Shown here: one piece after another, positions 37,163 to 47,008 of the stretch
Layout: every line of letters begins with the position of its first letter
How positions within the stretch are numbered: the first letter of the stretch is position 1
Source: Leptospira tipperaryensis
GTDB taxonomy: Bacteria; Spirochaetota; Leptospiria; Leptospirales; Leptospiraceae
Length of the DNA: 64,000 bases
Reading direction: 5' to 3'
Assembly: GCF_001729245.1 (NCBI RefSeq)
Contig: NZ_CP015217.1
Coordinates: 2,972,001 to 3,036,000, forward strand
Notes under the pieces: model-generated
Databases searched by the model: none
The model's input: the letters and a program-made list of their open reading frames with translations, nothing else
Told to the model about the DNA's origin: nothing
Program-made: the position numbers and the translations under genes

Positions 37163-40111
37163 TCATTGTTCGACGCAGTAGATCTTTTTCGTGTTGTTAC
37201 AACTGTCTCCCGCGTTGTCGTCCAAACCGGTGATGCTCGTTGAGTTCGCGATTCCTGTAGAACCAGTTCCCGCCGTACTCGTAAATCCATTACAAGTATT
37301 CGCGTCTTCCGACCAAGTCCAAGGTCCGGTACCAGTTATGTCGATTCCAGTCCAGATTCCGTCCGCGGCGCTCCCGGTTCCGGCAACAAGAGGGAATGGA
37401 AACTTTTTATTTACGTCCGTAGTTCCGACCCAAGTTCGATTGTCCCCCGACTGAAAATAGGCGACTTTCGATTTCAAAGGCCAATCCGTCGTGCTTGGAT
37501 TTCGAAGAGTTCCCACCCACAAAAGCGCTTTGTAGGTTCCGGTTGATGGTTTGTTTCCATCCGCGTTACAAAGGGCGTCGGCCGTTGTTACGACCGCGTT
37601 CGCATCGGCTCCAAAGTTACCGTTATGCGTGCTTGCTGAAACGAAAATTCTTCTGCCAACCGGAGTTACGGGCGCCGTCGTATCCGACGATGCGATCGGA
37701 TACGCGGGACAATTTGCAACACTTCCCACGGTCGTATTCGTATTTCCGGCGGTGGTCGTGTCCTTCCAGGTATATTTATATTCTAAGCCGAGGATTCGGT
37801 TTCCGCTCGCACTGGTCGGAAGATCGGTAAACCCGGGATACTTTGTAAAAACAAGATTTCCGTTGATCATCGTATAACTAAAACCGGTTGCGTTAGTCGC
37901 AGTTTGAGTTCCGGTCGGAACAACGTTCGCTGCGATAAAATCCGTTCCGTCGATGTTTCTTGTATTGGGAATCGCATACAATTTCACGCTTCCCGGACTG
38001 ATATTTCCGGTAACGGGAGCGCTTCCTGTCGGAAACAAAGCAGTATTCGGATTTCCGGAAGTAAAGGTCCGGTTCCAAGTAGCATCATATTTTCCTAATG
38101 GATATCCGCCTTGGAGCGCGACCATATTGTCAACGATCGAATTTAAGTAATTGCTAATACTAACCGAGGTTCCGCAAAGAGAAGTCACGCCTCCTCCGCT
38201 CGTAGTCGCGATATCTTTTAAAGAATAGACCATATCGTCTCGACCCAAGTTGTTCGGAGTATTTAAGAGTTGATTGGTAAGAGTCGTATTTCCGATGTTT
38301 GCAAGGGTTCTATAGTGCGCGACCTGCCCGCTCGTCGCCCATTGTGTGGAACTCGTAATTTCTCCCTTACAAAAGACTTCAGTCTTTGTATGAAAGTTGG
38401 TAAGAGTAATAGTAGAATAAGCCGATGGATCGATACTTTTTGCGGTGTCGATCGTTGTATAATCGTTGCTCTGCGAGTTGAGCGCTATGATTCCATATAC
38501 CTTCGTGTTCGCGCGGTCTGCGAAAAGGTTTAAGATCGTATTGATCGAAGCACTTCCCGTAGCTCCCGTCGAAGTGTTTCTCAAAGAATCCAAGTAGTCC
38601 GTGTAGGTTCTTCCACTTCCGAGAACGGGAGTTCCCGCACTTCCCGCATTGTAATACAAGGGGCTCGTTGGAAACGTAACCGATCTCGTAGCAGGAAAGG
38701 AAGAAGGAGAATCCAAAGGCCCCCAAGGAGTCGTGGTGGCTCCGAAGTTCGCATTGAAACTATCCCAGTGATTGTACATATCTCCTTCGTCGGTGATGAT
38801 GATCACCGCGGTCGGAACCGAAGTTCTTCCCAAAGCGACTTTTTTACTCCAAGCGTTCTGGTTTGTTCCGTTACAAGGATCTTCCGAAGCGACGGAGGTG
38901 ATCGAACACTTGTCTCCATTCGTTGTTCTTCCGCTTGAAGAACAATACGGCTGCGCTCCCGAGCAACGAGTGCCTCCGGAAGAACTGTCCATCAAGGCGC
39001 GGGTCGCCATAAAAATACCGGACTCGAATTGACCACCGTTGTTACCAATGGCGTTTAACGTATCTGTAAACGTAGTTCGATCCGTAGAAGAACTCACGTC
39101 CAACCAGACCCCGTTGTCCCCGGAAGGAGACTGAAGCTTCCAACTGTCAGTAGTAATCACGGCGATTCTTGCGTTGAGTCCGACGGTCGAAACCCGATCG
39201 AAGAAAGCGAGCATCTTACTCTTGATCGCGGTTTGAATCGGAGTCATCGTATCCGAGTTGTCGATTACAAATAAAAAGTCAGCTTTCGGGGGAGCCTTTG
39301 TTGGAAGTGTTTCTCTCCAAGTGCAGGAAACGTTTCTTAAATCCGGAGGCGAAGACCCGCCTCCTCCCAGATTCCCATCCACGAGAGAAGAATAAAGATC
39401 CCAAGCCCCCGCTCTCACAACGGTCACTTCGTATTTTGAATCGACCGTCGCCGTACAACTAGAACCCGTAGCGGTTACTCGGATCGTAACGATAAAAGAA
39501 GTATCCGTCGAAGCGCCGCTCGTAGAACCGATGTTTTGCGAACTATCGTTAAAGATCTTTTTTTGAATTTCATTCCGAACCCATTCCGTAGTCCTTTGCT
39601 GATCGGTCTGGAGAATGAATCTCGCAGATTGAGCTCCACTCGTAACGGAACCAAGATTGATCAAACTGTAAGAAGCAAACGTTGGAGAAGGAGGAGGCGA
39701 TTCCGCGGAAGTAGAATCGTTTGCCAAAGAGGAAAGCAAAGAATTAAGAGCGATCGTAGGACTGTAGATCTCGGGAGCCGAACAGGAAGAACCTCCGGAC
39801 TTTGTAACGATAAAACCCGAAATCGACTTATCCTTACCGTCGTCGAAACAGTTTCCGATCGTAAGAATCGAACTGGAAGTTCCGGAAGGACAACCCGCCA
39901 CCAAACCCGCAGGAAGAGAAATCGGAAGACCGGTGGGGGTGTTCAAGATATTGGTCAGTTGTTCGCTGATTCCAAAGAGCGCATAACTTGCCGCATCACT
40001 CACCTTTTTACAAGAAAACGTCTGTGAAATGAGAAGCAAAAAACAAAGTTGAAAAAGAAGAACTTTAGAAAGAACGGAAGAAAGGAATGGAATGCGAGTC
40101 TCTTTAATCAT
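37163..40111 (-). CDS. vWA-type lipoprotein with C-terminal DUF1554 domain
   Basis: 982 residues. The lipobox is TFSCKK after a long signal (LLFQLCFLLLISQTFSC). From about residue 275 a vWA-like domain begins, with a MIDAS-type motif FVIDNSDTM and AVIITDEGDMYNHWDSFN further on. The last 165 residues match the DUF1554 type (RRIFVSASTHNGNFGADAN, DALCNADGNKP, LLWVGTLRNPSTTDWPL, WTWSEDANTCNGFTS, KKIYCVEQ), a C-type-lectin-like module seen mainly in Leptospira exported proteins. A surface adhesin or matrix-binding role is inferred. Cys residues are plentiful and may be paired in the periplasm or at the surface. Confidence 0.88.
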   Translation of the reverse strand: MIKETRIPFLSSVLSKVLLFQLCFLLLISQTFSCKKVSDAASYALFGISEQLTNILNTPTGLPISLPAGLVAGCPSGTSSSILTIGNCFDDGKDKSISGFIVTKSGGSSCSAPEIYSPTIALNSLLSSLANDSTSAESPPPSPTFASYSLINLGSVTSGAQSARFILQTDQQRTTEWVRNEIQKKIFNDSSQNIGSTSGASTDTSFIVTIRVTATGSSCTATVDSKYEVTVVRAGAWDLYSSLVDGNLGGGGSSPPDLRNVSCTWRETLPTKAPPKADFLFVIDNSDTMTPIQTAIKSKMLAFFDRVSTVGLNARIAVITTDSWKLQSPSGDNGVWLDVSSSTDRTTFTDTLNAIGNNGGQFESGIFMATRALMDSSSGGTRCSGAQPYCSSSGRTTNGDKCSITSVASEDPCNGTNQNAWSKKVALGRTSVPTAVIIITDEGDMYNHWDSFNANFGATTTPWGPLDSPSSFPATRSVTFPTSPLYYNAGSAGTPVLGSGRTYTDYLDSLRNTSTGATGSASINTILNLFADRANTKVYGIIALNSQSNDYTTIDTAKSIDPSAYSTITLTNFHTKTEVFCKGEITSSTQWATSGQVAHYRTLANIGNTTLTNQLLNTPNNLGRDDMVYSLKDIATTSGGGVTSLCGTSVSISNYLNSIVDNMVALQGGYPLGKYDATWNRTFTSGNPNTALFPTGSAPVTGNISPGSVKLYAIPNTRNIDGTDFIAANVVPTGTQTATNATGFSYTMINGNLVFTKYPGFTDLPTSASGNRILGLEYKYTWKDTTTAGNTNTTVGSVANCPAYPIASSDTTAPVTPVGRRIFVSASTHNGNFGADANAVVTTADALCNADGNKPSTGTYKALLWVGTLRNPSTTDWPLKSKVAYFQSGDNRTWVGTTDVNKKFPFPLVAGTGSAADGIWTGIDITGTGPWTWSEDANTCNGFTSTAGTGSTGIANSTSITGLDDNAGDSCNNTKKIYCVEQ

Positions 40112-40417
40112 GAAGCTTAAAATCCAAAATTGGAATGTATGCTTAGTCCGACGAAAGAAGCCCGAAGAATCAACCGTTGTGACTATTTTTTTTCGTCGAA
40201 AACGTTAGTTTTCTTTAAATATTACGTCGAAAAGACTAAATAAATTAGTATGAAATTCTCATAAAAGGAAAACCTCCAAATTCCCGCCCGAGAATCTGCA
40301 TTAAATATATTGAATATACACTTCGGAATCAGAATGAAACGAACTCTTAAACTCTCGGGTGACAGCGCTCAAGATCAAACAAAACACATGATTCTTTCCT
40401 TATGGAAGAATTCTCCG

Positions 40418-41143
40418 ATGAAAATAAAAAAGCCCTTCGAAAGAGGATTCTTTTTTCTCTGGATTCTTCTTTTTGCGGTTTCCTGTTCCGGATTCTCATC
40501 GAACGTCAAAGATTTTACCAATTCTTCCGCCTTTCGAAAGTTTTGCGGTTGTCCGCCCGCCAGTTCCGTACCAGTAGAAAGCGGATCGCGAGAAGAAGCG
40601 TTAGGAAGATTACCCGAAGGTGCGTTAGATGATTTAGGAACTCCTAATTATTTAGAAAAAGTTTTTACCGGTATCAAAGCCGACTTCGAATACAGCGGGA
40701 CCAAGTTTGATACCGTCGCAGACGGATTGGAAACAAAGGGAATCGCCTTAAAGAGAGTCACAGACGAGAATAAAAAACTTCGAGAGATTCTTTTGTTAAT
40801 CGACGGAGACGTTTCCTTCCCTTCCGGCAAAGCAACCTTGACCCCTGCCGCAAAACTTCTGATCGAAAAAATCGCAGACGCGATGAACGCCTACCCCGAA
40901 ACAAAAGTTCGAGTCGGCGGACATACGGACAGCGTCGGTTATTTTTACGCCAACCTAACACTCAGTAAGGCGAGAGCCAATTCGGTAAAATCGGAACTAT
41001 CAAGAAAACATAATCTTCCTGAAAACAGATTCGGAGAAGTCGACGGCTACGCCGATAAATTCAAGATCGTAGACACGATGCTCGCAGAACCCAGAAACAG
41101 AAGAACCGAAATCTACGTCGGCACAGTCCGTCTCGTTCTCTAA
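40418..41143 (+). CDS. OmpA-family lipoprotein
   Basis: The ATG at 40418 is preferred: GGAAG lies nine bases upstream, and the product starts with a lipoprotein signal ending in LLFAVSCSG. Upstream in-frame ATGs exist back to 40310 but would bury the signal. The 241-residue protein has a linker and then the OmpA peptidoglycan-binding domain: SFPSGKATLTPAAKLLIEKI, VRVGGHTDSVGYFYANLTLS and EPRNRRTEIYVGTV. It should tie the outer membrane to peptidoglycan. The next gene, an outer-membrane protein, starts 36 bases downstream. Confidence 0.88.
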   Translation: MKIKKPFERGFFFLWILLFAVSCSGFSSNVKDFTNSSAFRKFCGCPPASSVPVESGSREEALGRLPEGALDDLGTPNYLEKVFTGIKADFEYSGTKFDTVADGLETKGIALKRVTDENKKLREILLLIDGDVSFPSGKATLTPAAKLLIEKIADAMNAYPETKVRVGGHTDSVGYFYANLTLSKARANSVKSELSRKHNLPENRFGEVDGYADKFKIVDTMLAEPRNRRTEIYVGTVRLVL

Positions 41144-41179
41144 AAAAGAAACGATACAAATCTCTTAAGGAACGATTCA

Positions 41180-42355
41180 TTGAAAACGACTCGAAACAAA
41201 ATTATCATTATTCTAATATTCTTATTTTCTAATTTGATTCTATACGCGCAGACCGAAACGAAGCCAAACCCGACTCTCGAAGGAGATTCCGGACAGAATT
41301 CGAAAGCAGCTTCCTCGATTTCCGGAAAGTCGATGCAGCGCTATTTGGAATCTTTTGATCATAGACTTCGTTTTAGACTCGGAGCCGGAATGGGAGATCT
41401 GAGCCCTGCGATCCTGGATGAAACCGGACCCTCTTGGTTGAAAAATTCCTTATTTAGGCAGATCAACGATCCCGGAGCTCCCCTCGCGATCCCTTATACG
41501 GAAGCTAAGAATTTGGATATCTTCTCTCAACACGCAGACATCTCTTACGGATGGAAGAATAAAATCGATCTCATCTTGAGTCAGGATAGCATTTCCGGTA
41601 AATATGGAAGGGAGAATCCGGCTTCCGTGAATTTTCTTTCTCCGAGAACCGATCGATACTACGCATCCGCGTTTGAAGGAAAAAGATTGATCAACTTCCG
41701 AGGAGTTTCGAAAACATTAAGACTTTCTTATACACATCCGATCTTGAGTTGGCTTATGATCGGACCTTCCATCGGAATCCATCGTTATTCGGAAAGAAAC
41801 GAGGTGAGCTTCGGCTCCTATTCCGTAACAAGAGAGACTAACGTAAATCCGAATCAGGTCACATGGAGCATCGGTGGAAGCGTGAACGCGGAATATACAA
41901 TGTCCGGAATTCTTCCAGGAATTTTTATGAAGGCAAAAGTTTTTCCTTGGTTGGAAATTCGATCTCGCTTCGAACTTTTAAATCGAAAAGGAAATTTCTC
42001 TCTCTTTGGTTCCCAAGTCTTGGAACAACAAAATGCGAGCGGACAAGGAACTTATCTCGGTGCAATTCCCATCTACGCGGGAAATGCAAAAGATACGGGG
42101 ACGATCTTTATGTTGGAAGCTTCTTTGAGATATTGTAGATTTTCCTTAGACATAGGGATTGTCCGTCAAGATATCAAAAGAAAATACAATTCCTACTTCG
42201 GTGATACTGTGGGTTCTATTGCAAGAGCAGATTATACGGCGGGAAGTCAAGGAATCGGTTTTTCAGAACTTTCCTCAAGTTATAAACAGACTATAAACGA
42301 AATCTATATTATGCCCGGGGTTTCCTTCCATCTGGAAGACGGACAGATTTACTGA
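41180..42355 (+). CDS. Predicted outer-membrane beta-barrel protein
   Basis: 391 residues; the start is TTG at 41180 with AAGGA eight bases upstream. The signal peptide is IIIILIFLFSNLILYAQTE. The mature part alternates polar and aromatic residues through strands such as FRLGAGMGDLSPAIL, TLRLSYTHPILSWLMIG and GVSFHLEDGQIY and ends in a Tyr. No family is named. It probably pairs with the OmpA-like lipoprotein before it. Confidence 0.72.
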   Translation: MKTTRNKIIIILIFLFSNLILYAQTETKPNPTLEGDSGQNSKAASSISGKSMQRYLESFDHRLRFRLGAGMGDLSPAILDETGPSWLKNSLFRQINDPGAPLAIPYTEAKNLDIFSQHADISYGWKNKIDLILSQDSISGKYGRENPASVNFLSPRTDRYYASAFEGKRLINFRGVSKTLRLSYTHPILSWLMIGPSIGIHRYSERNEVSFGSYSVTRETNVNPNQVTWSIGGSVNAEYTMSGILPGIFMKAKVFPWLEIRSRFELLNRKGNFSLFGSQVLEQQNASGQGTYLGAIPIYAGNAKDTGTIFMLEASLRYCRFSLDIGIVRQDIKRKYNSYFGDTVGSIARADYTAGSQGIGFSELSSSYKQTINEIYIMPGVSFHLEDGQIY

Positions 42356-42418
42356 GAGATTCCCTTTGGAAAAACATACGATCATTCCAAAAGAAATCTA
42401 TTTTGAAAAAAACTCGGA

Positions 42419-43222
42419 TTAGAGATACAATCCGAATCCAAAGATACCGATCTGGTTTTGAATCGGATCGGAAGAAATCTTTCCGATACGAACTTCTGAT
42501 TGCGATTGTTCGGCTTCCAAGAAGAGATAACCTCCTCCGAAGTTTACTCGCAAACCTAATTTAGCAAACCCTCTGTAAGAATAACAATTCCCGGAACAAC
42601 TTCCTGCTCCAATTCCCAACGCAAAGTAAGGATCAAATGTTTTACGGGGACGAGCGTGAAAGGTCGGTCCAACATCAAAGTAAGTTATGGTATCTTGTAT
42701 TTTAGTATCCGTTCCTCCAGTCAAAAGCGGAAGAAGATAAAGAATGGAAGTTGATGCCGCCGTGGAAGAAGAGGACGACGTTGGTGAAAAAAGAGCCTGG
42801 ATTGTCAACAAAGGAGCAAGTTGATCCATTGCGCTTTGTTTTAATTTCAGATCGAAAACGGTGCTAGACATTCCAAACAATAATCCGACATGGCCGGGCA
42901 GATATTCTGCAAAAAATCTTCCATGATACGTGGAGCCAGAATAAGAATCCTTCGAAGAACCGGAAGATAACAATAACGGAAGAAGTAGATTATTTGAGGA
43001 AGTGGACGAAGAAGTTAGAAGCAAAGGCAACAAAGCGCTGCTGGAATCCTGAGACGGGACCGTATATTTGGCACTACCAGCTCCAAAACCGTATTGAATC
43101 GACCAATTGCTATTTTCATAACTTCCACTCGGCCTATCTGAAGTTTGGGATTTTTCCTGCGCTACGATTTCGAAGGCCAATAAGCCAAACACAATCAATA
43201 AAACTAATTTTAGAGTTTTCAT
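42419..43222 (-). CDS. Outer-membrane protein with LLPLL/Ser low-complexity tracts
   Basis: 267 residues with a signal peptide (LVLLIVFGLLAFEIVAQEK). The sequence has Gly/aromatic strands typical of small beta-barrels (FDVGPTFHARPRKTFDPYFA, LGIGAGSCSGNC, FGGGYLFLEAE) and ends in FGFGLYL. Inserted in the loops are Ser-rich tracts with repeated LLPLLL blocks (ALLPLLLTSSSTSSNN, NLLLPLLLSSGSSK, LYLLPLLTGG). These could be variable loops. Function unknown. Confidence 0.72.
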   Translation of the reverse strand: MKTLKLVLLIVFGLLAFEIVAQEKSQTSDRPSGSYENSNWSIQYGFGAGSAKYTVPSQDSSSALLPLLLTSSSTSSNNLLLPLLLSSGSSKDSYSGSTYHGRFFAEYLPGHVGLLFGMSSTVFDLKLKQSAMDQLAPLLTIQALFSPTSSSSSTAASTSILYLLPLLTGGTDTKIQDTITYFDVGPTFHARPRKTFDPYFALGIGAGSCSGNCYSYRGFAKLGLRVNFGGGYLFLEAEQSQSEVRIGKISSDPIQNQIGIFGFGLYL

Positions 43223-43441
43223 TTTTCCTACTTACTTTTTTTAAAACAAGTAAGAAAATTAGAAACATAAGACAACAATAATATGTTTTTAATGTAAAAA
43301 TAGGAACGTAAACACAACCTTGTTATATCAAAAAAGATTCTTGATTATTTTAGAATTAAATTTTGTACTCATGGACCTGTCTGATCCCCAAGAAAAATCG
43401 GATATAACAATTTCATTCAATAAGGCATCCCATTCTTTAGC

Positions 43442-44002
43442 TTACTTTCGGATCCAAGAAACAAGACTCCAGATGAGAGGAGCTCCGTGAAGATACAACC
43501 CGGGAAGCCAAATCGGAACCAGAAGAAAATCAGGTTGTGTGTAAATAAATAGACCGGCTCTGGAAATCATTCCTTCCATCAATGTTCCCGCAATCGCAAG
43601 AAAAATAGAGAACAAAGCCAATTGTTTTCTTTCTTTCGCAATGGAAATTCTAAAAATCCAAAAAAACAGATAAGAAGCGGCGAGCCAATATGGATACGTT
43701 GCAAAAAGCCCGCTCGCAAAGTAAGCGGCTCCAAACAAAAGGACGCCAATGAGAAATTCTTTGGTTTGAAATTCATCCATCTCTTTTCGAAAAAAGAGAA
43801 CTCCTAAATACATAAAAAAAGTTGCAAGTAAGAATTGAGGAGCGACCCACCAAGCCTGACCCCAGAAGCCGACATGAAAGTATTTTAGAACTCCGTATTG
43901 TACATGAATCTGATCGCAAACTGCAAGGCCAATTCCGCCTAATATTAAAACGACGATCAACCGTTTATAATTTTCCTGGATTCTTAGATTCAGAGATAAC
44001 AT
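43442..44002 (-). CDS. Multi-pass membrane protein
   Basis: 186 residues with five or six hydrophobic helices (LIVVLILGGIGLAVCDQI, APQFLLATFFMYLGVLFF, GVLLFGAAYFASGLFATY and others). The end, ISRAGLFIYTQPDFLLVPIW and LPGLYLHGAPLIWSL, loosely resembles INSIG- or DUF2878-type membrane proteins with carotenoid-cyclase-like neighbours, but that is weak. It stands alone between a 219-base and a 248-base gap in which I see nothing. Confidence 0.65.
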   Translation of the reverse strand: MLSLNLRIQENYKRLIVVLILGGIGLAVCDQIHVQYGVLKYFHVGFWGQAWWVAPQFLLATFFMYLGVLFFRKEMDEFQTKEFLIGVLLFGAAYFASGLFATYPYWLAASYLFFWIFRISIAKERKQLALFSIFLAIAGTLMEGMISRAGLFIYTQPDFLLVPIWLPGLYLHGAPLIWSLVSWIRK

Positions 44003-44250
44003 CCGATTCTCCTATAAATGGAACTTTTAGCATCTTTCGATTTTCGCGACCGAATTTAACGGAATCCGTCTTCAGCGCAATCAATTCCTAAGAATCGAAC
44101 TTCGCTTTCTACGTTTCCAATTTTATGATAAGGTCATAAACCGAAATTTTAAGAATGTCGGTTTATTAAATTCACAAGAGAGTCTTGTTAGAGGAGTGAA
44201 GTTGCGCATTTGGAATGCACAACATTTTAAACTGCTGAGTCAAATCCAAA

Positions 44251-44655
44251 CTACTTGTTACAAGCGCCGGGTGGAGGAAATTGAGGATTTTGTGTGTAAC
44301 AATCCGAGCCGGACTGAGACTCTAAGGATAATAATTTTAATACACCGACTGGATATTGAGCGTTCTGATTGTATGAATTTTCCCAATCAATTCGATAGTT
44401 TCCTTCTATTGAAGACTTTACAAGCGTTCCTTTGAGTGTGCTGTATGCTCCTCCGTTTTCGGAACAAGAACGCACGTTAACTCCCGAAATTTCTAACCAT
44501 GACTTTGGCGTAGGGCCTCCATCAATACAACTGCCTACCAAAACCCAATTTCCATCCAACTGTCGTCTCGATTCCTTCAATTCATTACTTGAGTCCTTAC
44601 ATTGGATTGCAAAAATCAATATAAGTATAGACATAAGTCTTATGAGATTTTTCAT
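44251..44655 (-). CDS. Small lipoprotein
   Basis: The ATG at 44655 is chosen because AAGGAG lies six bases before it and the product begins MKNLIRLMSILILIFAIQC, a lipoprotein signal. The 134-residue protein carries four further Cys residues and a beta-rich core (DGNWVLVGSCIDGGPTPKSW, then GNYRIDWENSYNQN). It has the look of small META- or lipocalin-like lipoproteins. No family is assigned. Confidence 0.7.
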   Translation of the reverse strand: MKNLIRLMSILILIFAIQCKDSSNELKESRRQLDGNWVLVGSCIDGGPTPKSWLEISGVNVRSCSENGGAYSTLKGTLVKSSIEGNYRIDWENSYNQNAQYPVGVLKLLSLESQSGSDCYTQNPQFPPPGACNK

Positions 44656-44730
44656 ATTCTGCTCCTTGTTCCTTCTTTCCTTAAAATGGAAAACGGGCAC
44701 AGTATGGATATTTATATTCATTTGTGTCAA

Positions 44731-44973
44731 TTATTTATTTAATATATTCTAATTAAATAAATTAGAATGTTCTAGATCATCATTCTCCGGATTCAGGCCA
44801 GTAGCATCATGCCGACTTTAACCTAAAAGCCGAAAAACTAGGATAGAGATTTTTTATCGCCATTGGAACAGAAGAAGAATTAAAGGCGGAGAATTCAGTC
44901 TTTGCGAATCATGGGAGTTCCGTTCTTTTTTTGTAATACATCGATTCGGAAGAGGACGTCTCAACGTAGAATT
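44731..44973. other. Gap before the repeat array
   Basis: AT-rich sequence upstream of the 44.65-kb lipoprotein. It should contain that gene's promoter. Nothing else is recognised. Confidence 0.35.
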
Positions 44974-45700
44974 TGGCGAAGTTCAGGTGATTTTTATAAA
45001 GTTTTGTATTTTAAGAGATGCTATCGTTTGCGCGTTTAGGCGAACTTCGCATAATTTCGGGAAGCGACTCCAGAGGAGACTACAAAGTTTGATTTTGGGA
45101 GGCTATACGAAGTTCGTATAATTCTTTATAAGGTTTCACATTTTTAATGAAACGTTATTTTTTGTGCGTTTAGGCGAACTTCGCATAATTTCAGAAAATG
45201 ACTTCAGAGGAGACGACAAAGTTTGTTTTTAAGAGTTATACGAAGTTCGTATAATTCTTTATAAGGTTTCACATTTTTAAAGATGTTATCGTTTGCGCGT
45301 TTATACGAACTTCGAGTAATTCCGAAAATCCTGCGACTCAAGCTTCGCGATTCTTATGTAAAAACGTCGTTAAAGATCTGTAACTCCGATTTACACTTTC
45401 TGAAAAGGACATCCTTCGCGTGTTTATACGAACTTCGTATAATTTCGCTCCAGTGTGGACGGCAAAGTTCGATTGAGGTTTATGCGAAGTTCAAATGATT
45501 CCAAATATAGTTTCGCATCGCTAAGTATGCGATCCTTCGCGGGTTTATGCGAACTTCACCTAATCCCGAAAACAGCTCCAGTATGAGCCACAAAGTTCGA
45601 TTTCCGCGCTTATACGAACTTCGCCTAACTCGACAATTTCCTTCTTTCTCAGAAAGCGTTAGTTTAGCTCGAACGTTTATACGAACTTCGTCTATCACCC
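44974..45700. repeat. Array of palindromic CGAACTTCG repeats in a tandem of about 120-134 bp
   Basis: About ten copies of a motif close to TTTATACGAACTTCGTATAATT occur in both orientations; the clearest include 45032-45058, 45104-45120, 45166-45192, 45237-45253, 45297-45322, 45422-45446, 45542-45566, 45608-45632 and 45675-45699. Each has the palindromic core CGAACTTCG flanked by TATA or GC arms. Larger units of about 134, 131, 121 and 120 bp also repeat in tandem, including a shared AGAGGAGACnACAAAGTTTG block. Frames crossing the array are not credible genes. Confidence 0.85.
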
Positions 45701-45932
45701 TTTCTCTGCAAGATGGCTTTGCTACTCGGACGATGCCCGTGCTATGTAAAACCTTTATACAGGCTGCAAACAACGTAAGACCTGAAAGAACTCTTCTTTT
45801 CTCGCGATCGTTGGTGCAACGCAGATTCCCGTTTATAGACGGCTTAGCCTCCCAACGAGCGACATATTTTAATTGCAGAGAAGAATCCAATCGGTTGAAT
45901 TGTTCCATTCGAACAGAGAGGGAAAAACAGAG

Positions 45933-46925
45933 ATGAAGATACTTAAGTGGGCACTTGGAATATTGGGAGCGTTTGCCCTTTTCCTCGTAGTAACCTTTTA
46001 CGCGGAAATTCCTAAATACGAATACAAACCGACCACCTTGCATTCCGACTTTGATAGTTATTATAAAGAAAAACTTCAGATCAGCCTTTCAAAAAAAGCA
46101 AGGCCCGGAAACGAAGAAAAATTGGTTCGTTATTCTCCCGGAAAAACGGAAATCGCAATTCTTTATATTCACGGCTTTGGAGCCTCGCGCGCGGAAGGTG
46201 AAGAAGTAACTGATAAACTCGCGAAGGATCTCAAAGCAAACCTCTACTATCTTCGTCTCCCCGGACACGGAACCAACTTAGAAGATCATAGAGACACTGG
46301 CTTCGATCAGATTCTGCAAGATGCCGAGACCGCTTTTTTAGAATCCGAAAAACTCGGAAAAAAAACGGTTCTTATCGGAACGAGTATGGGCGGTTTGATC
46401 TCCACGTATTTGGCCGCGAAATATCCTGACAGAGTTCACGTCTTAATTTTGGCTTCCCCCTTCTACGATTTTACAAATCCATTCGGAGGACTCTATCAAT
46501 TCTCTTGGGGAAAAGAATTCGGACATCTCCTTCTTGGCAAAATTAGAAAGTCGACGGAAGAACAGAAGAGAGATCCTGCCAGTGCATTCTGGTATCGAGA
46601 CCAATATCTCGCGGCGGTTCAAAATGTTTCCGACTTGAGAGAGTTTGTTCTCAATTCGGATCCTTTTTCAAAGATAACCTCTCCCGTTTTGATGTTCTAT
46701 TATTTCAAAAACGATCAGGAACAAGACAAGTCCGCTTCCGTAAAATCGATGTTAAACGCATTTGATAAGATTCAGAAGAATGGAAAGGCGAGTTCTTTTA
46801 ACAAAGCGGTTCGTTTAGAAAAAGGAGATCACGTCCTTTTTTCCAAATATATGGTAAGTGATAAGGAAACAATCCTCAAAGAAACAGAGGAATTTATCAG
46901 GAAAGTTTTGCCGGAAACGAAATAA
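45933..46925 (+). CDS. Membrane-anchored alpha/beta hydrolase
   Basis: 330 residues from the ATG at 45933, which gives [20 protein letters not shown], a signal anchor. The frame is open upstream to 45873, but the upstream part would bury the anchor. The fold shows [16 protein letters not shown] (oxyanion region), [13 protein letters not shown], the nucleophile elbow [15 protein letters not shown], an acid region [13 protein letters not shown] and a His in [12 protein letters not shown]. It is a carboxylesterase or lipase-like enzyme facing the periplasm. The substrate is unknown. Confidence 0.87.
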   Translation: MKILKWALGILGAFALFLVVTFYAEIPKYEYKPTTLHSDFDSYYKEKLQISLSKKARPGNEEKLVRYSPGKTEIAILYIHGFGASRAEGEEVTDKLAKDLKANLYYLRLPGHGTNLEDHRDTGFDQILQDAETAFLESEKLGKKTVLIGTSMGGLISTYLAAKYPDRVHVLILASPFYDFTNPFGGLYQFSWGKEFGHLLLGKIRKSTEEQKRDPASAFWYRDQYLAAVQNVSDLREFVLNSDPFSKITSPVLMFYYFKNDQEQDKSASVKSMLNAFDKIQKNGKASSFNKAVRLEKGDHVLFSKYMVSDKETILKETEEFIRKVLPETK

Positions 46926-46960
46926 CAGAATTTTAATTCGGATTAAAATTTACGAATGTA

Positions 46961-46999
46961 TGTTTGTAAACCTCTTGGATTCCGCGAGGTTTACAAACA
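46961..46999. terminator. Terminator hairpin between convergent genes
   Basis: TGTTTGTAAACCTC (46961-46974) and its exact complement (46986-46999) form a 14-pair stem with an 11-nt loop. A second inverted repeat, AATTTTAAT/ATTAAAATT, sits at 46929-46950. Confidence 0.82.
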
Positions 47000-47008
47000 T
47001 CAAGAAGC

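Noticed and set aside
45480..46043. Long leftward frame across the repeat array and the hydrolase 5' end
   Set aside because: It runs antisense to the repeats and to a clear alpha/beta hydrolase start; its residues show no domain and the array explains the open frame.
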